NCBI GenBank assembly: GCA_937944885.1
Contig: CALFBB010000027.1
Location: 1 to 64,000, forward strand
Reading direction: 5' to 3'
Source: an uncultured cyanobacterium
Lineage (GTDB): Bacteria > Cyanobacteriota > Cyanobacteriia > Thermostichales > Thermostichaceae
DNA: 64,000 bases
Position numbers and translations under genes: made by a program. Each line of letters starts with the position of its first letter. Positions within the stretch are counted from its first letter, which is position 1. Of the stretch, positions 53,258-61,421 are shown piece after piece. Below the pieces are notes generated by a model that saw only the letters and a list, made by a program, of their open reading frames with translations, made no database searches and was not told the DNA's origin.

Positions 53258-54001
53258 ATGAGCCGGATCTCTACCCAAGATGCACAGAAAGCTGAAAAAA
53301 CTGCGGTGGTGATTCAGCATGTAGCCTTTGAGGATCTGGGCAGTCTGGAGCCGGTGTTGCAGCAGCAAGGGTTTCAGATTCGGTTTTGGGAAGCAGCACG
53401 GGATCCCCTTGCCGATTTGGATCCCCTCGCAGCCGATCTCATGATTATCTTGGGTGGGCCAATTGGGGCCTATGAGGAGGAGAGCTACCCTTTTCTGCTC
53501 TCGGAATTCCAGCTCATTGAAAAGCGCCTACAAGCAGATCGCCCCCTACTGGGGATTTGCTTGGGGGCCCAATTGATGGCACGGGTCTTGGGAGCTGCTG
53601 TTTATCCAGGGGGCAGTAAAGAGATGGGTTGGAAGCGGATTTATCTGACAGCAGCAGGACAGGGATCCCTTTTGTCTTGTCTAGACGCAACCACCCCGGT
53701 GTTACACTGGCACGGGGATAGCTTTGACTTGCCGCCAGGGTCTATCCACTTGGCCGGTTCCGATCTCTATCCTCATCAAGCATTTGCCTATGGCCAGTCT
53801 GCTTTGGGGTTACAGTTTCATCTGGAAGTTACTCCAACAGGGCTGGAGCGGTGGTATGTAGGCCATGCCTATGAGATTGCAGCAACTGAGGGGATCTCCG
53901 TGGCTCAATTGCGCCAAGATACTGCTTGCTATGGCTTCCGTTTAGAAAGGCAAGCCCGGCAGATTTGGCACAATTGGCTAAAGAGCCTAGAAGAAGCCTG
54001 A
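53258..54001 (+). CDS. Class I glutamine amidotransferase-like protein
   Basis: 247 residues. 'LMIILGGPIGAYEEESYPFLLSEFQLIEK' and the nucleophile elbow 'LLGICLGAQLMARVLGAAVYPG' place it in the GMP-synthase-like free-standing amidotransferase group. 'VLHWHGDSFDLPPGSIHLA' and 'LGLQFHLEVTP' complete the Cys-His-Glu triad. Members include putative gamma-glutamyl hydrolases or amidotransferases without a synthase partner. The acceptor is unknown. Confidence 0.9.
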   Translation: MSRISTQDAQKAEKTAVVIQHVAFEDLGSLEPVLQQQGFQIRFWEAARDPLADLDPLAADLMIILGGPIGAYEEESYPFLLSEFQLIEKRLQADRPLLGICLGAQLMARVLGAAVYPGGSKEMGWKRIYLTAAGQGSLLSCLDATTPVLHWHGDSFDLPPGSIHLAGSDLYPHQAFAYGQSALGLQFHLEVTPTGLERWYVGHAYEIAATEGISVAQLRQDTACYGFRLERQARQIWHNWLKSLEEA

Positions 54002-54143
54002 GTTTTGCCCCCTGCTGCTGTTTATCTCCGGTCAGGTTGCCTGTAGGATTACCCAGAACCTTGATGCTCCTAAAGTTCGCGCCGGGATCATCTCAGGTAG
54101 AGGCACTCTTATCACGGTGCAATCCTAGAGTAGGGGATCAGTC

Positions 54144-54542
54144 ATGGTCAAAACTCTTTTATTTCTCTCCGGCTTCGTTTTGGCAGGGGGAGCTGCTGTT
54201 TTGGTTCTCACCAATCCCACCTTGGAAGAGTATGGTGCCTATGCAGGAGAAGAACTAACCGCCTATGCCATGCAGGAGTACTGTGCCCAAATCCCAGCTT
54301 TTTTGAATAGCTTGAGCGGGGAATGTCAGGCTCTTGTACAAAAATTGCAACCCGAACTAGAAGCCCTCTTCATCCGCCAAACTCGTCGGCAAAACTTTGG
54401 GCTATTCAGCCTCTATACCACAGATTTATCTTTACTCAACCTCAGTCCCCTTGGAGTCTCTCTGCCCACCTATCACTTTGCCACCCTGGCAGTAGCAGGA
54501 CGATTTTATACCTATAAAATTCAGGAGGGCAGTGCTTCCTGA
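54144..54542 (+). CDS. DUF4359 family protein
   Basis: 132 residues. An N-terminal signal/anchor (about 4-22, 'TLLFLSGFVLAGGAAVLVLTNP') is followed by 'YGAYAGEELTAYAMQEYCAQIP', a Cys pair (Cys about 49 and 61) that could form a disulfide, and 'RQTRRQNFGLFSLYTTDLSL...YHFATLAVAGRFYTYKI', the repeat-free conserved end of DUF4359. Probably periplasmic and membrane-tethered. The family is mostly cyanobacterial and has no known function. Confidence 0.8.
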   Translation: MVKTLLFLSGFVLAGGAAVLVLTNPTLEEYGAYAGEELTAYAMQEYCAQIPAFLNSLSGECQALVQKLQPELEALFIRQTRRQNFGLFSLYTTDLSLLNLSPLGVSLPTYHFATLAVAGRFYTYKIQEGSAS

Positions 54543-54647
54543 GCAAGGAGCCTATTGGCCGGAGTTGCCCCCTACAACTTAGCTAGGGCAATCAGCCAGG
54601 GGAATTGAGTTGGATCCCTACTCTAGCTGAGAAAGCTTTGCAAAGTG

Positions 54648-54675
54648 TTATACTTGAGCTTTTACCTAAGTATAA
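54648..54675. promoter_or_regulatory. Palindromic operator candidate upstream of the thioredoxin-permease pair
   Basis: Perfect 8-bp inverted repeat TTATACTT-N12-AAGTATAA, 38 bp before the thioredoxin-like start. The left arm contains a good -10-like TATACT, so a protein bound here would block transcription. The dyad size suits a dimeric repressor such as an ArsR/SmtB member, but no regulator gene is adjacent. Confidence 0.5.
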
Positions 54676-54712
54676 GGTCTAGGATGTAGGCAGGGTTCTT
54701 GGAACAACTGCT

Positions 54713-54955
54713 ATGGATCCACTGAAAATTGAGATTTTAGGTTCTGGCTGCAAAAAGTGTCATCAACTGGAAGAGAATGCCAAACTTGCAGCTTCAAGCC
54801 TTAACTTAGCTGCCGAGATCTCTCACATTACTGACCCAATGGGTATTGCAGAACGAGGGGTCATGAAGACTCCGGCCCTGGCTGTGAATGGGAAAGTTTT
54901 GAGTCAGGGCAAGGTTCTTAGCCCTGAACAAATTCAACCTCTACTTCAACAGTAA
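54713..54955 (+). CDS. Small thioredoxin-family protein (redox-active disulfide protein 2 type)
   Basis: 80 residues. 'IEILGSGCKKCHQLEENAKLAA' holds the CxxC (Cys-Lys-Lys-Cys). 'MKTPALAVNGKVLSQGKVLSPEQI' has the cis-Pro TPA motif. This short thioredoxin type is often next to COG0701 permeases, as it is here (34 bp spacing). It probably reduces the permease's substrate or a partner metalloid protein. Confidence 0.9.
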   Translation: MDPLKIEILGSGCKKCHQLEENAKLAASSLNLAAEISHITDPMGIAERGVMKTPALAVNGKVLSQGKVLSPEQIQPLLQQ

Positions 54956-54989
54956 CCATCCATCTGGCTCCATAAGAAGCGGTGAGGGT

Positions 54990-56324
54990 ATGAACTTCTG
55001 GAAAACTGAAGGGCAGAAGCTGCTCTGGGTTGTGGGTATTTTTTTGGTCTGCTTTTTCCTGCCGGTGGAGACTCTGCAGCAATCCGAGCGGATTCAAAAT
55101 GCCCTTTGGGAGTCTCTGTATCTGGTGCGGTGGTATGCCCAAGAGCATGTCATCTTATGTCTGTTGCCTGCTTTTTTTATTGCAGGGGCAATTGCCGTTT
55201 TTCTTAGCCAAGATGCCGTGATGAAGTATCTGGGGGCAAAGGCTAAGCCTATCCTCGCCTATGGGGTGGCTTCTGTCTCAGGTATCCTCTTAGCCGTCTG
55301 CTCCTGTACCGTTCTGCCTTTGTTTGCCGGTATTTACCGGATGGGGGCAGGCTTAGGCCCTGCAACAGCTTTTCTCTATTCCGGCCCGGCCATCAATATC
55401 CTGGCGATTGTGATGACGGCACGGGTTTTGGGATGGCAACTGGGTCTGGCTAGGGCCTTGGGAGCAATTGCATTCAGTGTGATCATTGGTTTAGCCATGG
55501 CTTTTTTGTTCCGCAAAGAAGACCTGGTGCGGGTGGAGCCTCAGCCGGGTTGGGCGGAAATAGAAGCCTCTCGCCCCCTTTGGCAAAACGCTCTTTTTTT
55601 TGCTGTGATGGTCGGGATCCTGGTGTTTTCCAACTGGGCTAGGCCGGCAGAAACAACCGGAGTTTGGTACTGGATCTATTCGGCACGCTGGCTCCTGACC
55701 GGGTTTCTGGCGCTGGCCCTGAGTTTGATCTTGGTCTTTTGGCTGCGGATCCCGCGTCTAAAAGTTGCAGCTGTAGCTGGGATTACCGGGGTGCTGGCGC
55801 TTTTCATTCCTCATGAACCGCTGCTGCCCTTCTCGGTAGGGATTGTTGGCCTCTCCTGGTTGCTGAGCACAGATGCCAACCCAGAAAACACAGAATGGTT
55901 CAGCTCCACTTGGGATTTTGCCCAGCAGATTCTGCCCTTGCTATTGATTGGGGTACTGGTGGCCGGAGCCCTACTGGGTCGTCCCGAACAGGAAGGGTTG
56001 ATCCCTGCTGCTTGGGTGAGCTGGGCAGTGGGCGGCAATTCTATACTGGCCAATTTCTTTGCTGCTTTGGCTGGGGCACTGATGTATTTTGCAACCCTGA
56101 CAGAAATCCCTATTTTGCAAGGGCTGCTTGGCAATGGCATGGGACAAGGTCCGGCATTGGCTCTGCTGCTGGCTGGCCCGGCTCTATCTTTACCTAATAT
56201 GTTGGTCATTCGTCAAATTCTGGGCACCCGCAAAACCCTAACCTTTGTTGGGTTGGTGGTAGTGATGGCTACCCTCAGCGGGATTGTCTACGGGCAAATG
56301 GTTGCTGTTGCCCCAGACCCCTAG
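54990..56324 (+). CDS. Permease, COG0701/ArsP-like (DUF318)
   Basis: 444 residues with about ten membrane helices. Family blocks: 'FFIAGAIAVFLSQDAVMKYLG', 'YGVASVSGILLAVCSCTVLPLFAGIYRMGAGLGPATAFLYSGPAINILAIVMTARVLG' (in pieces; the CSC motif is characteristic), and in the second half 'GGNSILANFFAALAGALMYFATLTEIPILQGLLGNGMG'. ArsP members export organoarsenicals, but other members are of unknown specificity. Association with a small CxxC thioredoxin and a palindromic operator suggests a metal(loid)- or thiol-responsive export unit. Confidence 0.88.
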   Translation: MNFWKTEGQKLLWVVGIFLVCFFLPVETLQQSERIQNALWESLYLVRWYAQEHVILCLLPAFFIAGAIAVFLSQDAVMKYLGAKAKPILAYGVASVSGILLAVCSCTVLPLFAGIYRMGAGLGPATAFLYSGPAINILAIVMTARVLGWQLGLARALGAIAFSVIIGLAMAFLFRKEDLVRVEPQPGWAEIEASRPLWQNALFFAVMVGILVFSNWARPAETTGVWYWIYSARWLLTGFLALALSLILVFWLRIPRLKVAAVAGITGVLALFIPHEPLLPFSVGIVGLSWLLSTDANPENTEWFSSTWDFAQQILPLLLIGVLVAGALLGRPEQEGLIPAAWVSWAVGGNSILANFFAALAGALMYFATLTEIPILQGLLGNGMGQGPALALLLAGPALSLPNMLVIRQILGTRKTLTFVGLVVVMATLSGIVYGQMVAVAPDP

Positions 56325-56745
56325 CAGCCGTGATTTGACTGACCGGGACTGTGTTGGAGAGCCCTGCCCCTGTAGAGGGAGAAGGGCAGGCGAACTGGGC
56401 TACCAATGGAGGGGTGTACCTAAATAGGACTCTCTCCGGCTATCGCGACGGGAAATTGCTGGTGCTCTGCTTCTCCTGGTGTAGCCAAACGTTGCCGCCG
56501 ATGCGGAAGGGAAAGTCAGATAGGCACTGAGATGATTTGGTAACGAGAATCTCGCTTCGGTGGCAGCAAGCTAGCAGGCCGGGGAGTGGGCCAAAGCTAG
56601 AGGGGAACCACAACTGTCTGTGATCACCACCCCTTGGTCCTATAGGATGCGAGCCCAGCTGATCCCACAGGCTCTCCCTCCGGCCAAAATTGGCCCCCCT
56701 CCCTCTAGGGGAAAGGGAAGGGATCGAAGGGATCCCGTCCCCAGT
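56325..56745. other. Intergenic stretch, no recognised gene
   Basis: 421 bp between convergent genes. I looked for SRP RNA, RNase P RNA, tmRNA, cobalamin and glycine riboswitch marks and found none. A small GGCCAA/TTGGCC hairpin lies near 56683-56696 with no T run. Confidence 0.5.
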
Positions 56746-57780
56746 TTAGAGAGTCACCAAAGACCCAGATAAACCCTGTTGCAGCTCCGACAGCAACGAG
56801 GCAGGACGATCCTTGTAGGGCCAAGCAAAGGCATGACGGAACGCCGCCTCCTGACAGCGTTTCAACTGTTCAAAATTGATGATGTCGTGGGTGAGCAGAT
56901 TCTCATACTCAAAGGGCAGGCGCACATTGTGTAAACCGGCATTGTCGGTACAGATGGCGATATCTACCCCTGCCTCAAAGCAGCGATCAAAAACAACCTT
57001 GAGAGGCTCCAAGCTGGGCAAAGTGCCAGTTTTTAGATAAGTGGTGGGGCATACCTCCAAGCATTGTCTCCGTCGTGCCAATTCCGGCAGCAGCTCCGGG
57101 TAATGCAGCGGGATTTGAATGCCATGCCCAATCCGCGAGACATAGGGCAACAATTCTGGGTGGCATCCATCCAAGGTTTCGTAGAGGTGAGCAGTTGTTT
57201 TCAGGCCGCGGGCCAAGGCATATTTGTACAACTCAATCCATTCATCCATCCGTTCTCGATAGGGTTTGTCTCCCCCGGCCAGATCGATGGCACACACGTA
57301 TTCGGACTCGACAGCCGCCTCCAGCATGGCCCGGTTAATGTGGCTAGGTAGACGCGAGTGTAAGCAGAGAATCTGACTGGTAACAATCGGGTACTCCTGC
57401 TGTTGGCTGGCCTGACCGACCGTCTCGATCACCTGGTACATTTGCTTGAGGCGATCCGCTTCATCTAAGCTAGGGTCTGTGCGCAAATAGGGAGTGTAGC
57501 GAATTTCTAAATAGGCCAAATCTTCAAACACATAGGCCCCCCGCAGCAGACGATAGATGAAATAGGGTAAAGTCTCCAGGGTCTGTACCTGCTCCACCAG
57601 GGTGTGCAGCTCTAGGTAATCTTCAAGGGTGTTGCGGGGGCGAGTGTAGAACTCTTCAAATTCTGGGTAGCCAGGAAAACGCTCCGCTAAAGGGGATCCC
57701 TGCCGCTGCAGATAGCGCCACAGAATTCTAGGGACAACAGAACCGCCTAGGTGGCGGTGCAACTCAGCGTGAAGTGCCAT
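56746..57780 (-). CDS. Adenosine deaminase-family protein with altered active-site motifs
   Basis: 344 residues. The first metal motif is intact (AELHRHLGGS). The block normally reading HAGE is TTAHLYETLDG: the zinc-binding His and catalytic Glu are kept but Ala-Gly is replaced. 'SRIGHGIQI' is normal. 'CPTSN' is CPTTYLKTG. The Asp-Asp pair appears as CTDNAGLH, keeping the first Asp and losing the second. It is therefore an ADA-fold deaminase whose substrate may not be adenosine. Starts at ATG 57780 and ends 'GLSGSLVTL'. Confidence 0.85.
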   Translation of the reverse strand: MALHAELHRHLGGSVVPRILWRYLQRQGSPLAERFPGYPEFEEFYTRPRNTLEDYLELHTLVEQVQTLETLPYFIYRLLRGAYVFEDLAYLEIRYTPYLRTDPSLDEADRLKQMYQVIETVGQASQQQEYPIVTSQILCLHSRLPSHINRAMLEAAVESEYVCAIDLAGGDKPYRERMDEWIELYKYALARGLKTTAHLYETLDGCHPELLPYVSRIGHGIQIPLHYPELLPELARRRQCLEVCPTTYLKTGTLPSLEPLKVVFDRCFEAGVDIAICTDNAGLHNVRLPFEYENLLTHDIINFEQLKRCQEAAFRHAFAWPYKDRPASLLSELQQGLSGSLVTL

Positions 57781-57896
57781 AGATTGGAGTTTCCATTGTG
57801 GGGGAGCAGGCTAGGTTTGTTAGGTACTAATTCCACTCTTATCCAACGGCAATAGGCTTGTCCAGGAGGAGATCCGCATGATCTCTGCTTGCTCCT

Positions 57897-58775
57897 TCAG
57901 AGGGTGAAGGCAATCTCTTGCCCATCGTGATAGGCAGCCAAGAGCATATCGGTGGTGGTATCCCAAGCAATTTCACCGAATTGGGACAGGGCAATGGCCC
58001 CAAAGGCGCGGTTGCGCTGGCGGGCCTCCTGAAAGGACTTGGCCACTGCGGCTTTCAAGCTCATTCCCTCTTCCACCCGCACCACGATCCGCGCCGCCAG
58101 GCACTCATCCAAAATGTCTTCCCCAACACCGGTGCAGCTAACCCCTGCCACGGCACTGGCATAAGTTCCTGCCGGAGTGGCGGAGTCACTCACCCGACCT
58201 AGGCGCTCGAAGCCGCGCCCACCGGTGGAGGTGCCCACACAAATGTGCCCCTGTTGATCCAGAGCCACTGCTCCAATCGTGCCCATCGTCAGAGAGGTAA
58301 GCACACGAGCGGGAGGGTGCTCCTGACGCAACCGCAGCCATTCCTGCACCCGTTTTAGGGTGGCCGGGTCGTAGAGAGGCAACTTGAGTTCCCGTGCCAA
58401 TTCGGCTGCTCCTTGTTCGGCTAGAACTCGATCGGGGCTAGATTGCAGAGCCTGAGCCATGAGGATCGGATGTTGAACACGGCTGACATTGATGACCCCA
58501 CTGAAGGATTGGGTGTGCCCATTCATCAAGGCGGCACTCATGCGAATTTGCCCATCCGCTTGCAGCACCGAACCGGTACCGGCGTTGTAGAGAGGATCAT
58601 CCTCCAATAATTGGCAAGCATGCAGCACTGCTGCCTCTGCACTTTGTCCTGCCAGCAGCAATGCGTAGGTGCTCTCCACCACCTGCTGCAGGGATCCCCT
58701 AATTTTATCGGGGCTGATATCTCCATCCAGGGCGCTCCCGGCTCCACCGTGGATAATGAGTTTGGGCTGAGGCAT
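57897..58775 (-). CDS. iaaA: Isoaspartyl peptidase / L-asparaginase (Ntn hydrolase, plant type)
   Basis: 292 residues. 'LIIHGGAG', 'DDPLYNAGTGSVLQADGQIRMSAALM', and the autocleavage site 'LTMGTIGAVALDQQGHICVGTSTGG' with Thr166 as the new N-terminal nucleophile, followed by 'GRVSDSATPAGTYAS' (where the family usually has GRVGD). The precursor would self-cleave into alpha and beta chains. It hydrolyses isoaspartyl dipeptides and asparagine. In cyanobacteria it also degrades beta-aspartyl-arginine from cyanophycin, which would feed arginine to ArgZ, encoded about 12 kb away. Confidence 0.93.
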   Translation of the reverse strand: MPQPKLIIHGGAGSALDGDISPDKIRGSLQQVVESTYALLLAGQSAEAAVLHACQLLEDDPLYNAGTGSVLQADGQIRMSAALMNGHTQSFSGVINVSRVQHPILMAQALQSSPDRVLAEQGAAELARELKLPLYDPATLKRVQEWLRLRQEHPPARVLTSLTMGTIGAVALDQQGHICVGTSTGGRGFERLGRVSDSATPAGTYASAVAGVSCTGVGEDILDECLAARIVVRVEEGMSLKAAVAKSFQEARQRNRAFGAIALSQFGEIAWDTTTDMLLAAYHDGQEIAFTL

Positions 58776-59210
58776 GGTGACTTGGATCCCTTACGAACAG
58801 GTTAGTCATAGGTTCTCTAGGATCCATTCTCAGGTAGAAGGATTCACAGATGTACCTATTGTTGACGTTCATCCCGTTGGCGTGAGCGGGCTGGAGGCCT
58901 TAGAGCGCTTGCCCAAAGCAGCGGCTAAGCCCTGTGGGCAGGCTGCGCCAACACCGACGCGTATGGCAACCCCTTCACAGAGTCTTGTCTAGAACACTCC
59001 CCATCAGAACCTCTGCGGGAGCATTTAACCCACTGCCAAGGGGAGGGGCGGAGCACTGCGGCGGCTTTTTTTAGATAGAACACATAGATAGAACACAGCT
59101 CTAGCTCCTGGTGGAGCGTGCTAGGCTCAGCGAATGCCTTGATCGTGCCTTTACAATTACAATGGAGTCAGGTTTGGTTTAAGCCAGTCACTCCCGAAGG
59201 CGAACAGGAC
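58776..59210. other. Spacer upstream of ndhL
   Basis: 435 bp between divergent genes. It includes a 13-bp tandem duplication (59072-59097). The ndhL frame is open back to 59118, but that stretch is not NdhL-like and is treated as leader. Confidence 0.5.
59072..59097. repeat. 13-bp perfect tandem duplication
   Basis: TAGATAGAACACA occurs twice head to tail, about 115 bp before the ndhL start. Confidence 0.93.
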
Positions 59211-59432
59211 ATGAGCTCTACTACGCTGCTGATTTTGATGACGTATGCTGGGTTGGCAGGTCTTTACCTATTGGTGTTGCCTTTTTTGTCCTTGCTGTAC
59301 GTAGACAAGCGCTGGACCAGCGGCAATGCTTGGGAAAAGGTCTTGATGTTTTTCCTGGTCTTGTTTTTCTTCCCGGGTATGCTGTTGCTGGCACCCTTTA
59401 TGACCTTCCGACCCAAACCGCGTTCTCTGTAG
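59211..59432 (+). CDS. ndhL: NAD(P)H-quinone oxidoreductase subunit L (NdhL)
   Basis: 73 residues from ATG 59211 (MSSTTLLILMTYAG), the length and N-terminus typical of NdhL. The frame is open 31 codons further, but only this start fits the family. Two membrane helices flank 'LLYVDKRWTSGNAWEKVLMFFLVLFFFPGMLLLAPFMTFRP' (read in parts), and the ending 'FRPKPR' is characteristic. NdhL is an oxygenic-photosynthesis-specific subunit of the NDH-1 complex for cyclic electron flow and CO2 uptake. Confidence 0.93.
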   Translation: MSSTTLLILMTYAGLAGLYLLVLPFLSLLYVDKRWTSGNAWEKVLMFFLVLFFFPGMLLLAPFMTFRPKPRSL

Positions 59433-59462
59433 AACATCTGTTCTGTTAGGATACTTGAGCGG

Positions 59463-59804
59463 ATGCGTAGACTGGATGTTCTCGGCTTGGGCCTAGCCGT
59501 TCTGCTGGGGGGTGGCATTCTCTACGGCAGCTTGATTTGGCTAGGCTTGGATACCGGTTCTGCCCAAAAGGCAGCGAGCATGGTACTTTTGTTGGCTTGC
59601 GTGGGATGGACTTTGGGTTATCTGAGGCGGGTAGTACGCGGGGAAATGACTCTGAAAGCCCAGAGGGCTAGTTTTGAAGCTCAGCAAATGCAGCAGCAGC
59701 TAGAAGCCCTGTCACCGGAAGAATGGCAGGCTTTACAGGCAGAGTTGGCAGCTGAGGAGGAAGGGATCCCCGTGTTAGGGTCTCCTGAAATAGGCACGAA
59801 GTAA
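59463..59804 (+). CDS. DUF3007 family protein
   Basis: 113 residues. Two N-terminal membrane helices (about 5-28 and 34-52, 'LGLAVLLGGGILYGSLIWLGLD' and 'ASMVLLLACVGWTLGYLRRV') are followed by a Gln/Glu-rich cytoplasmic helix ('QMQQQLEALSPEEWQALQAELAAEEEG'). The protein sits directly after ndhL (30 bp), the usual cyanobacterial arrangement, so a link to NDH-1 or the thylakoid membrane is plausible but unproven. Confidence 0.85.
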   Translation: MRRLDVLGLGLAVLLGGGILYGSLIWLGLDTGSAQKAASMVLLLACVGWTLGYLRRVVRGEMTLKAQRASFEAQQMQQQLEALSPEEWQALQAELAAEEEGIPVLGSPEIGTK

Positions 59805-59811
59805 ACTCAGG

Positions 59812-59833
59812 TTTGCAACTGATTTGCAACTGA
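59812..59833. repeat. 11-bp tandem duplication
   Basis: TTTGCAACTGA twice head to tail, right after the DUF3007 stop. Confidence 0.9.
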
Positions 59834-59860
59834 CCTGTGGCCTCTCCTTACTGATACGGA

Positions 59861-59884
59861 TTCTTTTGCTGTTTCTTTTGCTGT
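59861..59884. repeat. 12-bp tandem duplication
   Basis: TTCTTTTGCTGT twice head to tail, 27 bp after the 11-bp duplication in the same 261-bp spacer. Confidence 0.9.
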
Positions 59885-60065
59885 TGAAGTCCTAGACAAA
59901 AAGACTAGGGAATTACCCTCTCTTTTCAGAGATCATCGAGAACACTGCCCTCATTTTGAGTTCCTCTCGCCGAGAAAGGGGAATTCGCATGTGAGATAAG
60001 TAACCTGTAGAAAAGGCATATTCGTGTAGTTACGTATAACCGATTACCGTTTCCAGCTTCTACGG

Positions 60066-60758
60066 ATGGTAGTCTACCCATGGCATAGAGTTGTGAAGTA
60101 CAACGAAAGAAATTCCGTGGTACAGACTCTGACTTCCTCTTCTGGACATTTATCTTTATCTGCCGTGACCAAAACTGTTTTGGTGGCCCAGAGTCAGTCT
60201 CTACAGGCACAACTGTGGAAGTTGGTGATGGAGTCGCAGCAACATTCGGTAGTGTTGACTGCCCCACGCATCGATTTGTTGGAGGTGGCAACGGCTCAAC
60301 CTTTGGATTTGATGATCGTCGATATGACAACGGGCCTGTTTAACCCTTATGCACTTTGCCGAGATTGCCGCAGCCAGTTGCCCAATACCCCTGTCATTTT
60401 GACTCACCCCGCTCGTCGCCATATTGAGCCGGTGGAACGACGCTGGGCGATCTATCAAGGTGCCACAGACATTATCCCCGCCTTGGTTGAAGCGGGTGAT
60501 GTTCTCGATGCTCTGAGGCACATTTATGCAGCAGTGAAATGGCCTCTGCCTATCGACACCGATGCGCTCTATGCAGCGCTAGAGCAGCTGGGGTTCATGC
60601 CGGAGAAGTCGAATTCCGTTTCTTCTACCTCTCCACCCCAGGTGGCTATTCCGGCGCCCACCCCGGCACCGTCGATAGACTCAGAAGAACAAACGGCGAG
60701 CAAACCCTCTTCTTCGGTGAAGTATCGTCTCATGTACAGAGGCCGGCCCGTCAACTAA
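60066..60758 (+). CDS. Pseudo-receiver domain protein with C-terminal YRG-like tail
   Basis: 230 residues from ATG 60066. GTG 60117 is an alternative. The core (about 35-165) has response-regulator topology: 'TKTVLVAQSQSLQAQLWKLV', 'PLDLMIVDMTTGLFNPYALCRD', 'TPVILTH'. The phosphoacceptor-position Asp is kept (IVDM), but the acidic pair after the first strand reads VAQSQ and no conserved Lys follows, so canonical phosphotransfer is unlikely. A Pro/Ser-rich linker (about 185-218) ends in 'KYRLMYRGRPVN', resembling the YRG motif of DUF4278. No output domain. I read it as a phosphorylation-independent protein-interaction module. Confidence 0.75.
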   Translation: MVVYPWHRVVKYNERNSVVQTLTSSSGHLSLSAVTKTVLVAQSQSLQAQLWKLVMESQQHSVVLTAPRIDLLEVATAQPLDLMIVDMTTGLFNPYALCRDCRSQLPNTPVILTHPARRHIEPVERRWAIYQGATDIIPALVEAGDVLDALRHIYAAVKWPLPIDTDALYAALEQLGFMPEKSNSVSSTSPPQVAIPAPTPAPSIDSEEQTASKPSSSVKYRLMYRGRPVN

Positions 60759-60990
60759 CCCTGATGGACCCGGAAGGAGACGACCGGTGAGAGTGTGAGG
60801 GTGCGGTAAACCGGATCCTTTATGAGGGGGAGATAGGCTAGCCTACAGACTAGGGTAAGCTACCCGACTGTTCCTGGGGAGGCTAAGCTAATATACTCAG
60901 CGAGAGGCTTGGAACATCCCGGCTTTGTGGCCTTTGTGGCAGTGCTGATTGTCTATGCACATGTTTAGATTCTGAGGAAGGGTAATCAAG

Positions 60991-61371
60991 ATGCGGTTTG
61001 ATCAGCCCAAGACCTACTCCATCTCCCTGCACGGCTGGGGATTCTGGCTGGGATCCCTGGCGGGGGCAACCTTGCTAACCAGCTTAGGCTTGGGATGGTT
61101 GGTAACGGGCTTGGTGGCTTTGTTGCTATTGTTGTTGTCTTTGCCGATTTTGGTTCTGCTGGCCTTTCGTTGGTGGGCGCGTCGCTGGATTGCAACAGAT
61201 CACTGCCCGGTGTGCGGGTCAGAGTCGCAAGCGGTGGAAGGCACCCGTTTTCTTTGCCCAGAGTGTGGGGAACCGCTGTTTGTAGCGGATGGGCATTTTT
61301 ATCGGCAAACACCGCCAGGAACCATTGAAGTGGAACCTCTGGAAGAGGGGGGCTGGGAATTGATGAGCTAG
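60991..61371 (+). CDS. Small membrane protein with C-terminal zinc ribbon
   Basis: 126 residues. Two membrane helices (about 14-37 and 38-60) are followed by 'HCPVCGSE...FLCPECGEPLF', a CxxC-CxxC zinc ribbon (about 72-95), then an acidic tail. The family is not recognised. Zinc-ribbon membrane proteins of this size often act in assembly or proteolysis complexes. It lies 20-50 bp before the carboxypeptidase gene and may be cotranscribed with it. Confidence 0.65.
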   Translation: MRFDQPKTYSISLHGWGFWLGSLAGATLLTSLGLGWLVTGLVALLLLLLSLPILVLLAFRWWARRWIATDHCPVCGSESQAVEGTRFLCPECGEPLFVADGHFYRQTPPGTIEVEPLEEGGWELMS

Positions 61372-61421
61372 GCCAACCCTGGCCGAAGGGGTTGGGTGGA
61401 ATACAGTTTGAGGTGAATCCG

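Noticed and set aside
56325-56745. Possible structured RNA between the permease and the ADA-like gene
   Set aside because: No conserved core of SRP RNA, RNase P RNA, tmRNA, 6S or known riboswitches could be matched by eye.
59118-59210. N-terminal extension of ndhL
   Set aside because: NdhL proteins begin at the MSSTTLL-type residue. The extension lacks similarity and overlaps likely leader sequence.
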